Positions 10,601 through 17,271 are shown, counted from the first letter of the stretch. The stretch is DNA of 37,370 nucleotides from Moraxellaceae bacterium (GCA_003543245.1 DPJB01000035.1:8496-45865); one strand, 5' to 3'. Numbers and translations are program-made. Notes: generated by a model not told the origin, from the letters alone.

Positions 10601-10616
10601 AGGCGCGCAAACGCAT
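4671..10616 (-). CDS. Bacterial alpha-2-macroglobulin family protein (YfhM/ECAM-like)
   Basis: A giant exported protein of 1,981 residues from the ATG at 10616, which has AAGGA eight bases upstream; an ATG three codons earlier (10625) has poor spacing. Bacterial alpha-2-macroglobulins trap attacking proteases through a bait region and an internal thioester. The thioester motif C-L-E-Q is intact at residues 1532-1535. A glycine-rich linker (PPGGGGGRGA, about residue 1304) precedes the YWQARAKVDANGRA segment typical of the family. The signal peptide (about 1-21) ends in LFA-AVP and lacks a clear lipobox, so the protein may be soluble periplasmic, unlike lipoprotein YfhM. Residues 27-122 and 135-231 are a tandem duplication. 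A very acidic insert lies near nucleotides 7853-7930. It is longer than YfhM (about 1,650 residues). It precedes pbpC, suggesting guarding of the envelope where PBP1C repairs it. Confidence 0.93.
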   Translation of the reverse strand: MRLRAFLLAFCAFPVSPLFAAVPVAPVVIQFSPQGELESVRQVTARFTSDMVRLGDPRVKNPFTIDCVAKGKGRWIDTRNWAYDFDRDVPRGHSCTFTLVRDQRDVTGHVLAGKTAFSFSTSPLAESPSATGGLLKLDFFVPQGETYPVRQVQTRFSEPMVRLGQPRYSNPFTISCPLPGKGRWVDTRNWVYDFSQDLPSGIACEFRLVKDLRGVSGKTVSSYPIYRFNTGGPAVMASRPYDGQEDIDENQTFLLQFDGENDVKSLPLNSYCLVEGIKEKIPLRFYTVEQARTFVEQLPEEYRQWWNQTGRQKERRAVQCGRQLPPDAKVKLVFAKGLASKTGVQRSADQALTFRVRPAFTASFTCTRESARQACAPMTDMRLEFTDIVSAERLKSIRLEGGGRTWMPVPNAGDAEDYYGEGGTGPDDFVPGTVATFRGPFPAEASFTLKLSPDFRDESGRVLTNAARFPLAVKTAAYPPLAKFAANFGIVEKTAGAVPLTVRNLEAGGVQGQARLLTLKLPDGDVDLLTWLQRFRKHQGDQSCYQCTRRDEQGRRLDPDPRSFSLLAKEPAAKAQALPRTQAAKEFEVLGLPVSQTGVYVHEVESRWLGTSLMETPAPMYVSAMSVVTNLGVHLRSGKENALVWVTALDTAKPVVNADVVLYECKGRTVVWRGRTDAQGIARISNPPDFSAWGECMSSHAVIVRSGQDRGIVLPGWDEGIQSWRFNLPGWRASGELVAHSILDRTLFRAGETLHARHVVRELALGGLTAPRSPRYNKLVIEHEGSGQQYELPLAIDAGGNGDTTWAIPKAARLGRYVLRLETKNDSYVLANFRVEEFRLPVLKPRLQLPGGPLVLPPVVPVDMQLSYLNGGGYPNAPVTLRGRVRAAGYNFTGFDDYSFGDYASYDEEGESDAYEEIALEEKTLTLDANGGLRVDSVALPAVSRISQLAIEMEFRDPSGENQTVSATTTLWPAAVLPGIRLPSWITLDGKSPQPVDVVTLGPDGKPRGKVPVSVTAELHVQQTHRRRTVGGFYSYDSVTKKEPLPVSCGHQTDASGRLRCSVMPGVSGNLVLRVTSRDEAGREMSASTSTWVSNGERWWFGQDNDDRIDLLPEKKEYQTGETMRFQVRMPFPEATALVSVERDGVIETRVQVLDSKNPVITLPVKAEYAPNVFVSALLVRGRNAEVAPTALVDLGKPAFKLGIANVKVNWSSMRLGVAVAPDRLRYRPREQASVSVQVTPPAGQALPADTEVTIAAVDEALLELAGNDTFDVLTPMMVERGYGMNTSTSQLQVVGKRHYGRKALPPGGGGGRGANTRELFDTLVYWQARAKVDANGRAVFTVPLNDSLTGFRLVASAVSRDRFGHGESRMESFQDLQMISGLPLTVRQGDKLDPGFTLRNATDKAMSVQFVAAVDEMGTLVDKTVSIPAGQSVLVTVPFTVPRNITGLHWKVRAEGKSAGDALKLMQKVLDPVPERVWQATMLQLTTPTDIPVQKPADALSGGGLVVSGQARLADSLDTVREYFRNYPYSCLEQKTSKAAGLQDRARWDELMDLLPTYLDDNGLAGFYPNTSGYPFLTAHILRVSRALNWPIPEASREKMLTGLVNYTEGRIPFEDWRLRELDDAHRRLEVLSVLATSGRLKTSHLDALKIDPPRWTTSMLVNWFEVLRHGKNIPRQAERLVQAESLLRSRLTLQGSALLLSEGDFNWWWLYDNDAAVVSRLMLATMDLPAWREDQPRLIRGLLMRQREGHWATTVANMWGGFALKRFSDTFEREAVSGTTRAQLGAQSVDLSWAQKEPAPVRLDWPAAPATLKLSQQGSGAPWITVQSRARIPLKAPYGTGFTVSKSVEPLQQKLKGKWSVGDVVRITLTMNAQSDIGWVAVDDPVPSGATLLGRALGRDSNLAAERDGGDWTWATYAEFGADAYRAYYERIYKGEWHASYTLRLNQAGDFVLPPTRVEAMYAPEMFGMTPNAAWVVVP
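9924..10538 (-). repeat. Tandem duplication of a ~96-residue module in the macroglobulin gene
   Basis: Two copies, at about 10538-10251 and 10214-9924, encode the same module. Shared landmarks in order are: PQGE, the VRQV..RF segment, MVRLG.PR, NPFTI.C, GKGRW.DTRNW.YDF, the S/G-x-x-C-x-F strand and the LV.D.R.V.G turn. The nucleotide sequence is also clearly similar in the DTRNW region. Each copy has a cysteine pair that could form a disulfide. The layout is that of an Ig-like or macroglobulin-like beta domain duplicated in tandem. Confidence 0.85.
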
Positions 10617-10711
10617 GGACGTCATCCTTGGACAAGCCGGCAGGCACCGGCACTCATGCAGGGATTCTAGGCGCGCAGGTATGGGTGTCTCAACGCAAAA
10701 AACAGGTAATC

Positions 10712-10736
10712 ACTGACGGGATCACATTCCGTCAGT
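10712..10736. terminator. Hairpin at the 3' end of rluD, possible terminator
   Basis: A perfect 8-base-pair stem (ACTGACGG with CCGTCAGT) around a 9-base loop overlaps the rluD stop codon. On the plus strand it is followed at once by T's. On the minus strand, which carries rluD, a run of six T's comes only about ten bases after the stem. It could weaken read-through from rluD into the macroglobulin gene, but it is not a textbook terminator for that direction. Confidence 0.4.
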
Positions 10737-11706
10737 TTTTGGCATCCTCGGCCAGAATGGCGAGCAGCGCCGTCATGTCGTCCGGCAGCGGCGATTCCCA
10801 GCTCATCTGGACCGAAGTACCCGGATGCACCAGCCCCAACCGGCGCGCATGCAGGGCCTGCCGGGGAAACCGTTGCACGGCACGAATCATTTCCTGACTG
10901 CCCCCCTTGGGCAGCCGTGGCCGGCCACCATAGACAGGGTCACCAACCAGGGGGTGGCCAATATGGGACATGTGCACACGAATCTGGTGTGTACGGCCTG
11001 TCTCCAGCTGCACCTTTACATGCGTATGCCCCCGGAACCGCGCAATCACACGGTAATGCGTCACTGCATTACGGCCACGCTCATCCTCTTCATCACGGCG
11101 ACTCACCACCGCCATGCGGGTGCGATCCGTGGGATGCCGGTCAATCGGCGCATCTATGGTGCCGCCGCCCGTCATCACACCGCAGACCACGGCCTCGTAC
11201 TCGCGGTACACGGACTTGTCGGCCAGCTGCGCCGTCAGTGCCGTATGGGCTGGCAGTGTCTTGGCCACCACCAGCAGGCCGGAGGTGTCCTTGTCGATGC
11301 GATGCACAATACCGGCGCGCGGCAGCAGACGCAGATCCGGGCAATGAAACAAGAGCGCATTCATCAGTGTGCCATCCGGATTACCCGCACCAGGATGCAC
11401 GACCAGTCCCGCCGGCTTGTCCAGTACCAGCAGATCGTCATCCTCAAACAGGATGTTCAGCGGGATATCCTGCGGCAGCGCCTCGGTCTCGGACTCCAGC
11501 TCGGCCAGCAGCACCAGCGCCTCACCACCAGCCACCTTGTCCTTGGGCTTGCCCGACTTGCCCTCCACGGTCAGACGCCCGTCCCTGATCCAGTCCTTGA
11601 GGCGCTCGCGGGAATACTCGGGGAAAAGCTGGGCCGCAGCCTGATCCAGACGGGCGCCGGCAAGCTCAAGGGGGACAGATGCGTTTAAACTGACGGTTAC
11701 AGACAT
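10732..11706 (-). CDS. rluD: 23S rRNA pseudouridine(1911/1915/1917) synthase RluD
   Basis: The 324-residue product has an N-terminal S4-like RNA-binding domain (residues 15-75, LDQAAAQLFPEYSRERLKDWI) and an RsuA/RluA catalytic domain. The catalytic motif HRIDKDTSG lies at 135-143, with Asp138 as the nucleophilic aspartate. LDKPAGLVVHPG at 95-106 and GRTHQIRVH further on are family signatures. RluD isomerises uridines in helix 69 of 23S rRNA and matters for ribosome assembly. It is divergent from bamD, as in Pseudomonas. No strong ribosome binding site precedes the ATG at 11706. About 93 bases separate the two start codons, so their promoters must share this gap. Confidence 0.95.
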   Translation of the reverse strand: MSVTVSLNASVPLELAGARLDQAAAQLFPEYSRERLKDWIRDGRLTVEGKSGKPKDKVAGGEALVLLAELESETEALPQDIPLNILFEDDDLLVLDKPAGLVVHPGAGNPDGTLMNALLFHCPDLRLLPRAGIVHRIDKDTSGLLVVAKTLPAHTALTAQLADKSVYREYEAVVCGVMTGGGTIDAPIDRHPTDRTRMAVVSRRDEEDERGRNAVTHYRVIARFRGHTHVKVQLETGRTHQIRVHMSHIGHPLVGDPVYGGRPRLPKGGSQEMIRAVQRFPRQALHARRLGLVHPGTSVQMSWESPLPDDMTALLAILAEDAKN

Positions 11707-11799
11707 GCGATGTGGGCGCGGACGCTAATGTGGTTAAATGCGGCCTGCATTCTAGTCCGGGGCAGCCCTTCCTGTCCCGACGTCATCGGAAATACTGCA

Positions 11800-12645
11800 A
11801 TGTCCCGTTTGCTGCGCTTCACCACCATCCTGACCCTGGCGCTCCTTGCCGCATGCTCATCCAGCCCCAAAAAGGGCCAGATGGCGGAAAAGGAGTATTA
11901 CGAAGCCGCACAGAAGAGCATGAAGTCCGGCAACTTCATGGCAGCCTCGGATCATCTGGAGGCACTGGAGTCCCACTTCCCGGTCGGTCGTTATACAGAG
12001 CAGGCCCAGCTGGAGCTTATCTACGCCAAGTTCCGCCACGCCGACCATGCCGGCGCCTCGGCCGCGGCTGACCGCTTCATCCGTCTGCACCCGGGTCATG
12101 CCCAGGTGGACTACGCCATCTACATGAAAGGCCTGGCTGCCTATGAAGGCGACCGCGATGTCTTTCTGCGCATCATGCCGATCAATACAGCTGCCCGTGA
12201 CCTGGCCTCGTCCCGCGAGGCGTTTCAGGAGTTCAGCGAGCTGCTGCGCCGCTTTCCCGACAGCCAGTATGTGCCGGACGCGCGCGCCCGCATGATCCAT
12301 ATCCGCAACCAGATGGCAGACCAGGAGCTGCATGCCGCCCGCTTCTATGCCAAGCGCAAGGCCTACGTCTCCTGCCTCAACCGCACACGCTGGATCATTG
12401 AAAACTATCCAGGCACGCCCGCTGTACCCGACGCACTGGCGTTGCAGGTATGGGCTTACGGCAAACTCGGCATCAAGGATCTGGCAGAGCAGCAGCTGGC
12501 ACTCCTGCGCAGCAACTACCCCGAGCACAAGAGCATTGACAAGCTGGGGCAGCTCACCATTGATATCGGCGCACACAACGAAGACCGCAGCTGGCTTAAC
12601 ATCCTGAGCTTCGGCCTGCTGGGCAAGGCAGACGCCACAAACTGA
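11800..12645 (+). CDS. bamD: Outer membrane protein assembly factor BamD (ComL) lipoprotein
   Basis: I choose ATG 11800 (281 residues) because it gives a classic lipoprotein signal: MSRLLR, a hydrophobic stretch and lipobox L-A-A-C with Cys19. A GGA lies nine bases upstream. The open frame back to 11710 would hide the signal. The mature protein is made of TPR helices, with the typical first repeat (YYEAAQKSMKSGNFMAASDHLEALES) and FPDSQYVPDARARM further on. BamD is the essential lipoprotein partner of BamA in the BAM complex, which inserts beta-barrel proteins into the outer membrane; in Neisseria and relatives it also affects DNA uptake (ComL). A GNAT gene follows after 15 bases. Confidence 0.95.
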   Translation: MSRLLRFTTILTLALLAACSSSPKKGQMAEKEYYEAAQKSMKSGNFMAASDHLEALESHFPVGRYTEQAQLELIYAKFRHADHAGASAAADRFIRLHPGHAQVDYAIYMKGLAAYEGDRDVFLRIMPINTAARDLASSREAFQEFSELLRRFPDSQYVPDARARMIHIRNQMADQELHAARFYAKRKAYVSCLNRTRWIIENYPGTPAVPDALALQVWAYGKLGIKDLAEQQLALLRSNYPEHKSIDKLGQLTIDIGAHNEDRSWLNILSFGLLGKADATN

Positions 12646-12660
12646 GCACTGGCAACCGCC

Positions 12661-13158
12661 ATGGTTTTTTCCCTGCGCCGGCTACGCGACGATGACCTGC
12701 ACGCGGTCCTGAGGATTCAGGACTCCGCCTACCCCGAGCTGGCGGAGTCCTCCCTCGCCATTGCGGATCGCCTTCAGCAGGCACCGCAATGGTGCTGGGG
12801 TGCCGAACAACACGGACAGCTCTGCGCCTACCTGCTCAGCCATCCCTGGCCCGCAACAGCACCACCGCCATGGAATACCCCCCTGCCACGCCTGCCACGG
12901 CACAGCACACACCTCTACATTCACGATCTTGCCCTCGGACCACAGGCACGCAGTGGCGGACTCGCGCGACGACTGATCAACACCGTCCTGCAGCAGGCAC
13001 GGCATGCGCGCATTGACGAAGTGAACCTGGTTGCCGTGCAGTCCTCCACCGGCTTCTGGCAACGACAGGGTTTTCACATTATGCGAACGCCGGCAGCGCT
13101 AGACAGCACACTCGCCAGTTATGGTGATGATGCCCGCCTGATGTGGCGACGCGTCTGA
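12661..13158 (+). CDS. GNAT family N-acetyltransferase
   Basis: A 165-residue single-domain protein of the GNAT fold. The acetyl-CoA binding segment (motif A) is at about 86-106, with a strand IHDLALGP followed by the turn R-S-G-G-L-A-R and a helix. GFWQRQGF at 131-138 is the usual motif B turn. The substrate cannot be told. It follows bamD by 15 bases on the same strand and may be co-transcribed. The start has no obvious ribosome binding site, which would fit translation coupled to bamD. A terminator for the opposite-facing gene lies downstream. Confidence 0.88.
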   Translation: MVFSLRRLRDDDLHAVLRIQDSAYPELAESSLAIADRLQQAPQWCWGAEQHGQLCAYLLSHPWPATAPPPWNTPLPRLPRHSTHLYIHDLALGPQARSGGLARRLINTVLQQARHARIDEVNLVAVQSSTGFWQRQGFHIMRTPAALDSTLASYGDDARLMWRRV

Positions 13159-13181
13159 CGCAGCAGACGTTTTGTGCAGAC

Positions 13182-13206
13182 AAAAAAAGGGCGCCAGAAG
13201 GCGCCC
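13182..13206 (-). terminator. Intrinsic terminator of the acyl reductase gene
   Basis: On the minus strand a perfect 7-base-pair GC stem (GGGCGCC with GGCGCCC, loop TTCT) is followed by seven T's. It starts about 30 bases after the acyl reductase stop codon. It lies between two convergent genes. On the plus strand the A's precede the stem and no T-run follows, so it is directional. Confidence 0.88.
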
Positions 13207-13236
13207 GAAAGGAGAAACCCGTTTCGCTCTACCCGC

Positions 13237-15228
13237 TTACCAGTAAATCCCCCGCATGATGTACTGGAAGGCCACCTGCTCGGATGATGGTGCAGGTGCC
13301 GGAGCTGCCTCGGCACTCTTGCCCTTGGCCGCATCCGATTCCGGGAACATCTTGAACCCGGTATTCATGATGATCTCGGTGGTCTTCGGCGCAAGATCGT
13401 AGAGAATCTGCGCAAAAATACCCAGGCGAGTCGCAATCCGCTTCGGACGACGGATCATCGCATCACAGATCATGTCGGCCGCTTCCTCCGGCTGGATGGC
13501 TGGTGCGTAATCGTACATCTTGGTCGGTGCAATCATCGGTGTACGCACCAGTGGCATGTTGATCGTGGTAAAGCGCACATTCTGGTCCGAGAACTCTGCG
13601 GCCGCGCAGCGAGAGAACGCATCCAGCGCAGACTTTGACGCAACATAGGCCGAGAAGCGCGGCGCATTCGTCAGCACACCGATCGAGGAAATATTGATGA
13701 TCAGGCCGCGACGGTTGGCGGTCATCGAGGGCAACAGCCCCATGATCAGCCGCAGTGCGCCGAAATAATTGAGCTGCATGGTGCGCTCATAGTCATGGAA
13801 GCGGTCATACGCCGAAGCAACCCCGCGACGAATCGAACGGCCGGCATTGTTGACCAGCACATCCACGCGGCCATGCTGCTCCAGCACTTCCTTCACCAGA
13901 CGGTCGCAATCCTCAAGGTTTGACACATCACAGGTATGAATGAACGCACGTGCTCCCTTGGCCTCAACCTCAACCAGGGTTTCTTCCAGCTTTTCACGGG
14001 TACGGGCCACCAGCAAAATGGTTGCTTCCGTGTCCGCCAGACGCAATGCAGTCGCCTTGCCGATACCACTGGACGCACCGGTGATCAGGATCACCTTGCC
14101 CTTCACATTGCCTGCCAGCGTGCGGTCAATGAACAGATCCGAGTCCAGATTGCGTGCCCAGTAATCCCAGACCGCACCCGCATACTGATCAAGCCGCGGA
14201 CATGACACACCCGTGCCCTGCAGCTCCTTCAGGGTTTCACGGCAATCGAATTTTGTCGGGTAGTTGATGAACCCCACCGCCGCTTCCGGAATCTGGAAAT
14301 CATTCAGGAACTGCTTCTTGATGCGCTGTACGGGTGGCAACTTGCCAATACCGCCAGTGATGGCAGACGGAATGAAACCCAGCATGCGTGCATCAATGCG
14401 CATCGCAAATTCGGGGGCGGATGCCGCCCGGGCAAAGATATTCATCACCTCGCCAACCTTGTGCGGCTTTGGGTCGGTGAGATGGAAGCAGCGACCGTCC
14501 AGGCCAGGCTTGTGCGCCAGCACATCCATCGCACCGGCCACATAATCCACCGGCACAATATTCAGGCGCCCACCTTCAACACCCAGCATCGGCATCCAGC
14601 GCGGCAATGCGTCACGCAATGTCTTGATCAGGCGAAAGAAGAAATACGGACCATCAATCTTGTCGATCTCGCCGGTCTTCGAGTGACCCACGACCATACC
14701 CGGACGATAGATACGATAGGGAACCCTGGCCTCGTTACGCACCACTTTTTCCGCATCATGCTTGGTACGCAGATACGGATTCACCAGCTTTTCTGCTTCC
14801 TCGAACATGTCTTCACGGAAAATGCCGTTGAACAGACCGGCCACCGCAATCGAGCTGGCGTAGTTGAAGCAACCGGCCTTGAGCTGCTCGGCAGCCTGCA
14901 AGGCATGGCGGGTACCTTCGACATTCGCCTTCACCTGATCGGCTTCCGGCGCATCAATGTCGTAAATGGCGGCGAGGTGGAAAAAGTGGTCGATGTTACC
15001 GGCCATTTTCGCGACAAAGGCCTCGTCCAGCCCCAGACCCACCATGGAGAGATCGCCAGTAACTGCATGCAGGCGGTCTGCCTGATGCGGGAAACGGCTT
15101 TTCAGTGCAGTGAACTTGAGCTCGCTACCAGGGCGCACCAGTACATGAACATGGCCCCCCCGGTTAAGCAGACGCTCAGTGAGAAACTTGCCAATGAAAC
15201 CGGTCGCACCGGTAAGAAAATAATGCAT
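13237..15228 (-). CDS. Two-domain fatty acyl-CoA/ACP reductase (Marinobacter FAR type), forming fatty alcohol
   Basis: The start is ATG 15228, with AGGGAG six bases upstream, giving 663 residues; Marinobacter FAR (Maqu_2220) has a similar length (about 660). The N-terminal NAD(P)-binding domain has TGATGFIG at residues 6-13 and the active-site pair Tyr152-Lys156 (YLRTK), as in male-sterility/FAR domains. The C-terminal SDR domain has TGASSGIG at 383-390, NNAG at 460-463, Ser514/515 and Tyr528-Lys532 (YVASK). The ending EQVAF..IMRGIYW and the block SIGVLTNAPRFSAYV are, from memory, nearly identical to the Marinobacter enzyme. That enzyme reduces acyl-CoA through the aldehyde to the alcohol with NADPH and feeds wax ester synthesis. 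It is monocistronic here, with its own terminator. A general SDR role is the alternative, judged unlikely. Confidence 0.9.
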   Translation of the reverse strand: MHYFLTGATGFIGKFLTERLLNRGGHVHVLVRPGSELKFTALKSRFPHQADRLHAVTGDLSMVGLGLDEAFVAKMAGNIDHFFHLAAIYDIDAPEADQVKANVEGTRHALQAAEQLKAGCFNYASSIAVAGLFNGIFREDMFEEAEKLVNPYLRTKHDAEKVVRNEARVPYRIYRPGMVVGHSKTGEIDKIDGPYFFFRLIKTLRDALPRWMPMLGVEGGRLNIVPVDYVAGAMDVLAHKPGLDGRCFHLTDPKPHKVGEVMNIFARAASAPEFAMRIDARMLGFIPSAITGGIGKLPPVQRIKKQFLNDFQIPEAAVGFINYPTKFDCRETLKELQGTGVSCPRLDQYAGAVWDYWARNLDSDLFIDRTLAGNVKGKVILITGASSGIGKATALRLADTEATILLVARTREKLEETLVEVEAKGARAFIHTCDVSNLEDCDRLVKEVLEQHGRVDVLVNNAGRSIRRGVASAYDRFHDYERTMQLNYFGALRLIMGLLPSMTANRRGLIINISSIGVLTNAPRFSAYVASKSALDAFSRCAAAEFSDQNVRFTTINMPLVRTPMIAPTKMYDYAPAIQPEEAADMICDAMIRRPKRIATRLGIFAQILYDLAPKTTEIIMNTGFKMFPESDAAKGKSAEAAPAPAPSSEQVAFQYIMRGIYW

Positions 15229-15414
15229 GACACACTCCCTGATGGTCCTGTACCTGCAGTACTCCACGGCCACCCTCCCCAAGAGGGCTCCGACCTGCAG
15301 ACAGATACAGTGTAATCAGCATAGAAGCATTATCTCCACCGCGCCGAGCGGCCATACAGTCACAAAAACCCTTTAAAATCAAATAGTTAGAGTATTTACT
15401 CAGGATTCACAACG

Positions 15415-15429
15415 AATTGTCAGACAATT
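15415..15429. promoter_or_regulatory. Operator-like dyad 1 upstream of the acyl reductase gene
   Basis: AATTGTC-A-GACAATT is a perfect dyad with 7-base arms centred on 15422. Its core TTGTCAGACAA fits the TNGTNNNACNA consensus of FadR-subfamily GntR repressors. It lies about 190 bases upstream of the acyl reductase start. The regulator is not in this window. Confidence 0.55.
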
Positions 15430-15470
15430 TCAGCCTTGAAACCTGCATAAAAGGTGCACAGGCGAAGAAA

Positions 15471-15481
15471 TTGTCAGACAA
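15471..15481. promoter_or_regulatory. Operator-like dyad 2 upstream of the acyl reductase gene
   Basis: This is a second exact copy of TTGTCAGACAA, centred on 15476 and 54 bases from the first centre, about five helical turns. Two identical 11-base dyads in one short intergenic region argue for a real binding site for one dimeric regulator. Confidence 0.55.
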
Positions 15482-15511
15482 GCAGTGTCCTCGCCGTCTA
15501 TCGGAAAAGCC

Positions 15512-17143
15512 TCAGTTCCCTGCCTTCCAGCCGTTAACGATCGGGTAGCGGCGATCCTTGCCAAACCCTCGCCGCGTGATGCGCGGGCCAATGGCTGCCT
15601 GGCGCCGCTTGTACTCATTCAGGTCCACCAGCCGGATGACCCGCAGCACCATTTCACGCTCAAACCCTGCCTGAATGATGATGTCGGCACTTTCGTCCTC
15701 CTCGACGTAACGGCGCAAGACTTCATCCAGCACCGGATAAGGCGGCAGGGAATCCTCGTCCTTCTGGTCCGGCGCCAGCTCAGCCGATGGCGGCCGGTCA
15801 ATCACCCGCTGCGGAATCGGCGGATGCTCCGGCGTCAGCGCATTGCGATACTCGCTCAGCCTGAACACCAGCGTCTTCGGAACATCCTTCAGCACATCAA
15901 AACCACCGGCCATGTCACCGTAGAGGGTGCAATAACCCACCGCCACTTCCGACTTGTTGCCGGTGGTCAGCACCAGCAAACCCTTCTTGTTGGAAATGGC
16001 CATCAGCAGCACACCACGCGAACGGGCCTGCAGGTTTTCCTCGGTCTTGTCCTTCGGCCAACCGGCAAACTCGCCGTTCAGCGAAGCAGAAAAGGCGGCC
16101 ACCATCGGCTCGATAGGCAATACCGAATAGGTCACACCCAGAGTACTGGCTTCTGCCTCGGCATCATCCAGGCTCATCTGTGCGGTATAGCGATACGGCA
16201 TCATCACTGCCTGCACCCTGTCGGCACCAATGGCATCGACCGCAATTGCCAGCGTCAGTGCCGAATCAATCCCGCCAGACAGACCAAGCACCACACCGCG
16301 AAAGCCGCTTTTCTGCACGTAATCCCGAACCCCCAGCACCAGTGCCTGGTATACCTCTGCCTCCAGTGAAAGCTCTGCTGTTTTAGCCGTGACGTCACCG
16401 AATACCGCACCATCCCAGCTGACCGTGTGCAGGGCATCCGCAAACCGGGGCAACGAAGACACCACCGAGCCCTGCGCATCCATCAAAAAAGAGCCGCCGT
16501 CGAATACCAGCTCGTCCTGACCACCCACAGTATTCAGGTAAATCACGGGCAGACCGGTTTCGCTCACGCGTTCGCGTACGGCAGCCTCGCGCTCTGCCTG
16601 TTTGCCACGGTGAAAGGGGGATGCATTGAGGTTGAGCAACAGTTCGGCACCTGCATCCCTGGCTGCCAGCGAAGGCGCCGGGTGCCAGATGTCCTCACAA
16701 ATCGACAAACCGATGCGATGTCCCTTGCAGTCAAATACACAGGCATCGCTGCCGGTTGAGAAATAGCGCTTCTCGTCAAACACCTGATAGTTAGGCAGCT
16801 CGTGCTTGGCGTACTCGGCAATGCAGATGCCATCCCGGAATACACCCGCCATGTTGTACAGCCTGCCATCCCGCTTGCGCGGGTAGCCCACCACCACATC
16901 AATCCCCGTGACCTCGGCCAGCTGCGCCAGCGCCGCGTCTACCCGCAAGCTCACGCTGTCACGTAGCAGCAAATCCTCGGGCGGATAGCCGATCAGGCAA
17001 AGCTCCGGAAACACCACCAGGTCAGCGTGTTGCTCATCCCTTGCCTGGAGCGCCAATGCCTTCACACGAGCGATATTGCCGGGAATATCTCCTACCAGAA
17101 AATCGGACTGGGCAAGGGCAATACGTAAAGGCAGGGCTGGCAT
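15512..17143 (-). CDS. nadE: Glutamine-dependent NAD+ synthetase
   Basis: The start is ATG 17143, with CGGAG seven bases upstream, giving 543 residues. The frame is open further upstream, but that extension is cysteine-rich and not family-like. The N-terminal nitrilase-type glutaminase has the triad Glu47 (FPELCLIGYPPEDL), Lys113 (YAKHELPNYQ) and Cys149 (LSICEDIW). The C-terminal synthetase has the PP-loop SGGIDS at 289-294. It makes NAD+ from deamido-NAD+ and ATP, with ammonia channelled from glutamine, the last step of NAD biosynthesis in the cytoplasm. It is divergent from the PP0621 gene. In Pseudomonas nadE lies elsewhere, so its place between bamD and pilS is a local difference (from memory). 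Confidence 0.95.
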   Translation of the reverse strand: MPALPLRIALAQSDFLVGDIPGNIARVKALALQARDEQHADLVVFPELCLIGYPPEDLLLRDSVSLRVDAALAQLAEVTGIDVVVGYPRKRDGRLYNMAGVFRDGICIAEYAKHELPNYQVFDEKRYFSTGSDACVFDCKGHRIGLSICEDIWHPAPSLAARDAGAELLLNLNASPFHRGKQAEREAAVRERVSETGLPVIYLNTVGGQDELVFDGGSFLMDAQGSVVSSLPRFADALHTVSWDGAVFGDVTAKTAELSLEAEVYQALVLGVRDYVQKSGFRGVVLGLSGGIDSALTLAIAVDAIGADRVQAVMMPYRYTAQMSLDDAEAEASTLGVTYSVLPIEPMVAAFSASLNGEFAGWPKDKTEENLQARSRGVLLMAISNKKGLLVLTTGNKSEVAVGYCTLYGDMAGGFDVLKDVPKTLVFRLSEYRNALTPEHPPIPQRVIDRPPSAELAPDQKDEDSLPPYPVLDEVLRRYVEEDESADIIIQAGFEREMVLRVIRLVDLNEYKRRQAAIGPRITRRGFGKDRRYPIVNGWKAGN

Positions 17144-17214
17144 GCAGAAACTCCGGAAGGCGGGAACAACGACAAGGCAGGTGAATGATAGGCAAGAGCG
17201 GCACCGTTGGGCCA

Positions 17215-17271
17215 TACCCATGCACGCACTTAGCCATGCAGTTACCCATGTATTACCCATGGCCAAGTGCG
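17215..17271. promoter_or_regulatory. Iterated TACCCATG boxes within a large inverted repeat
   Basis: Boxes TACCCATG (17215), TAGCCATG (17231), TACCCATG (17243) and TACCCATG (17254) all point the same way, spaced 16, 12 and 11 bases. The last three lie within an inverted repeat with 14-base arms at 17225-17238 and 17258-17271, with one mismatch and a 19-base spacer. No T-run follows, so it is not an intrinsic terminator. It sits 47 bases before the PP0621 start codon and 71 bases upstream of nadE, so it could control either or both. Confidence 0.5.

Larger units (their letters stand above)
15229..15511. other. Intergenic region between nadE and the acyl reductase gene
   Basis: This is one of the two longest gene-free stretches (283 bases). 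It holds the presumed promoter region of the acyl reductase gene, including an AT-rich block at about 15360-15410 and two operator-like dyads (listed separately). A GATAAT hexamer on the minus strand near 15330 could be a -10 box but has no convincing -35 box. No terminator hairpin for nadE was seen. Confidence 0.5.

Noticed and set aside
10825..11688. Open frame of 287 codons on the plus strand
   Set aside because: It mirrors rluD; composition is His/Gln-rich as expected of an antisense frame in GC-rich DNA, with no ribosome binding site.
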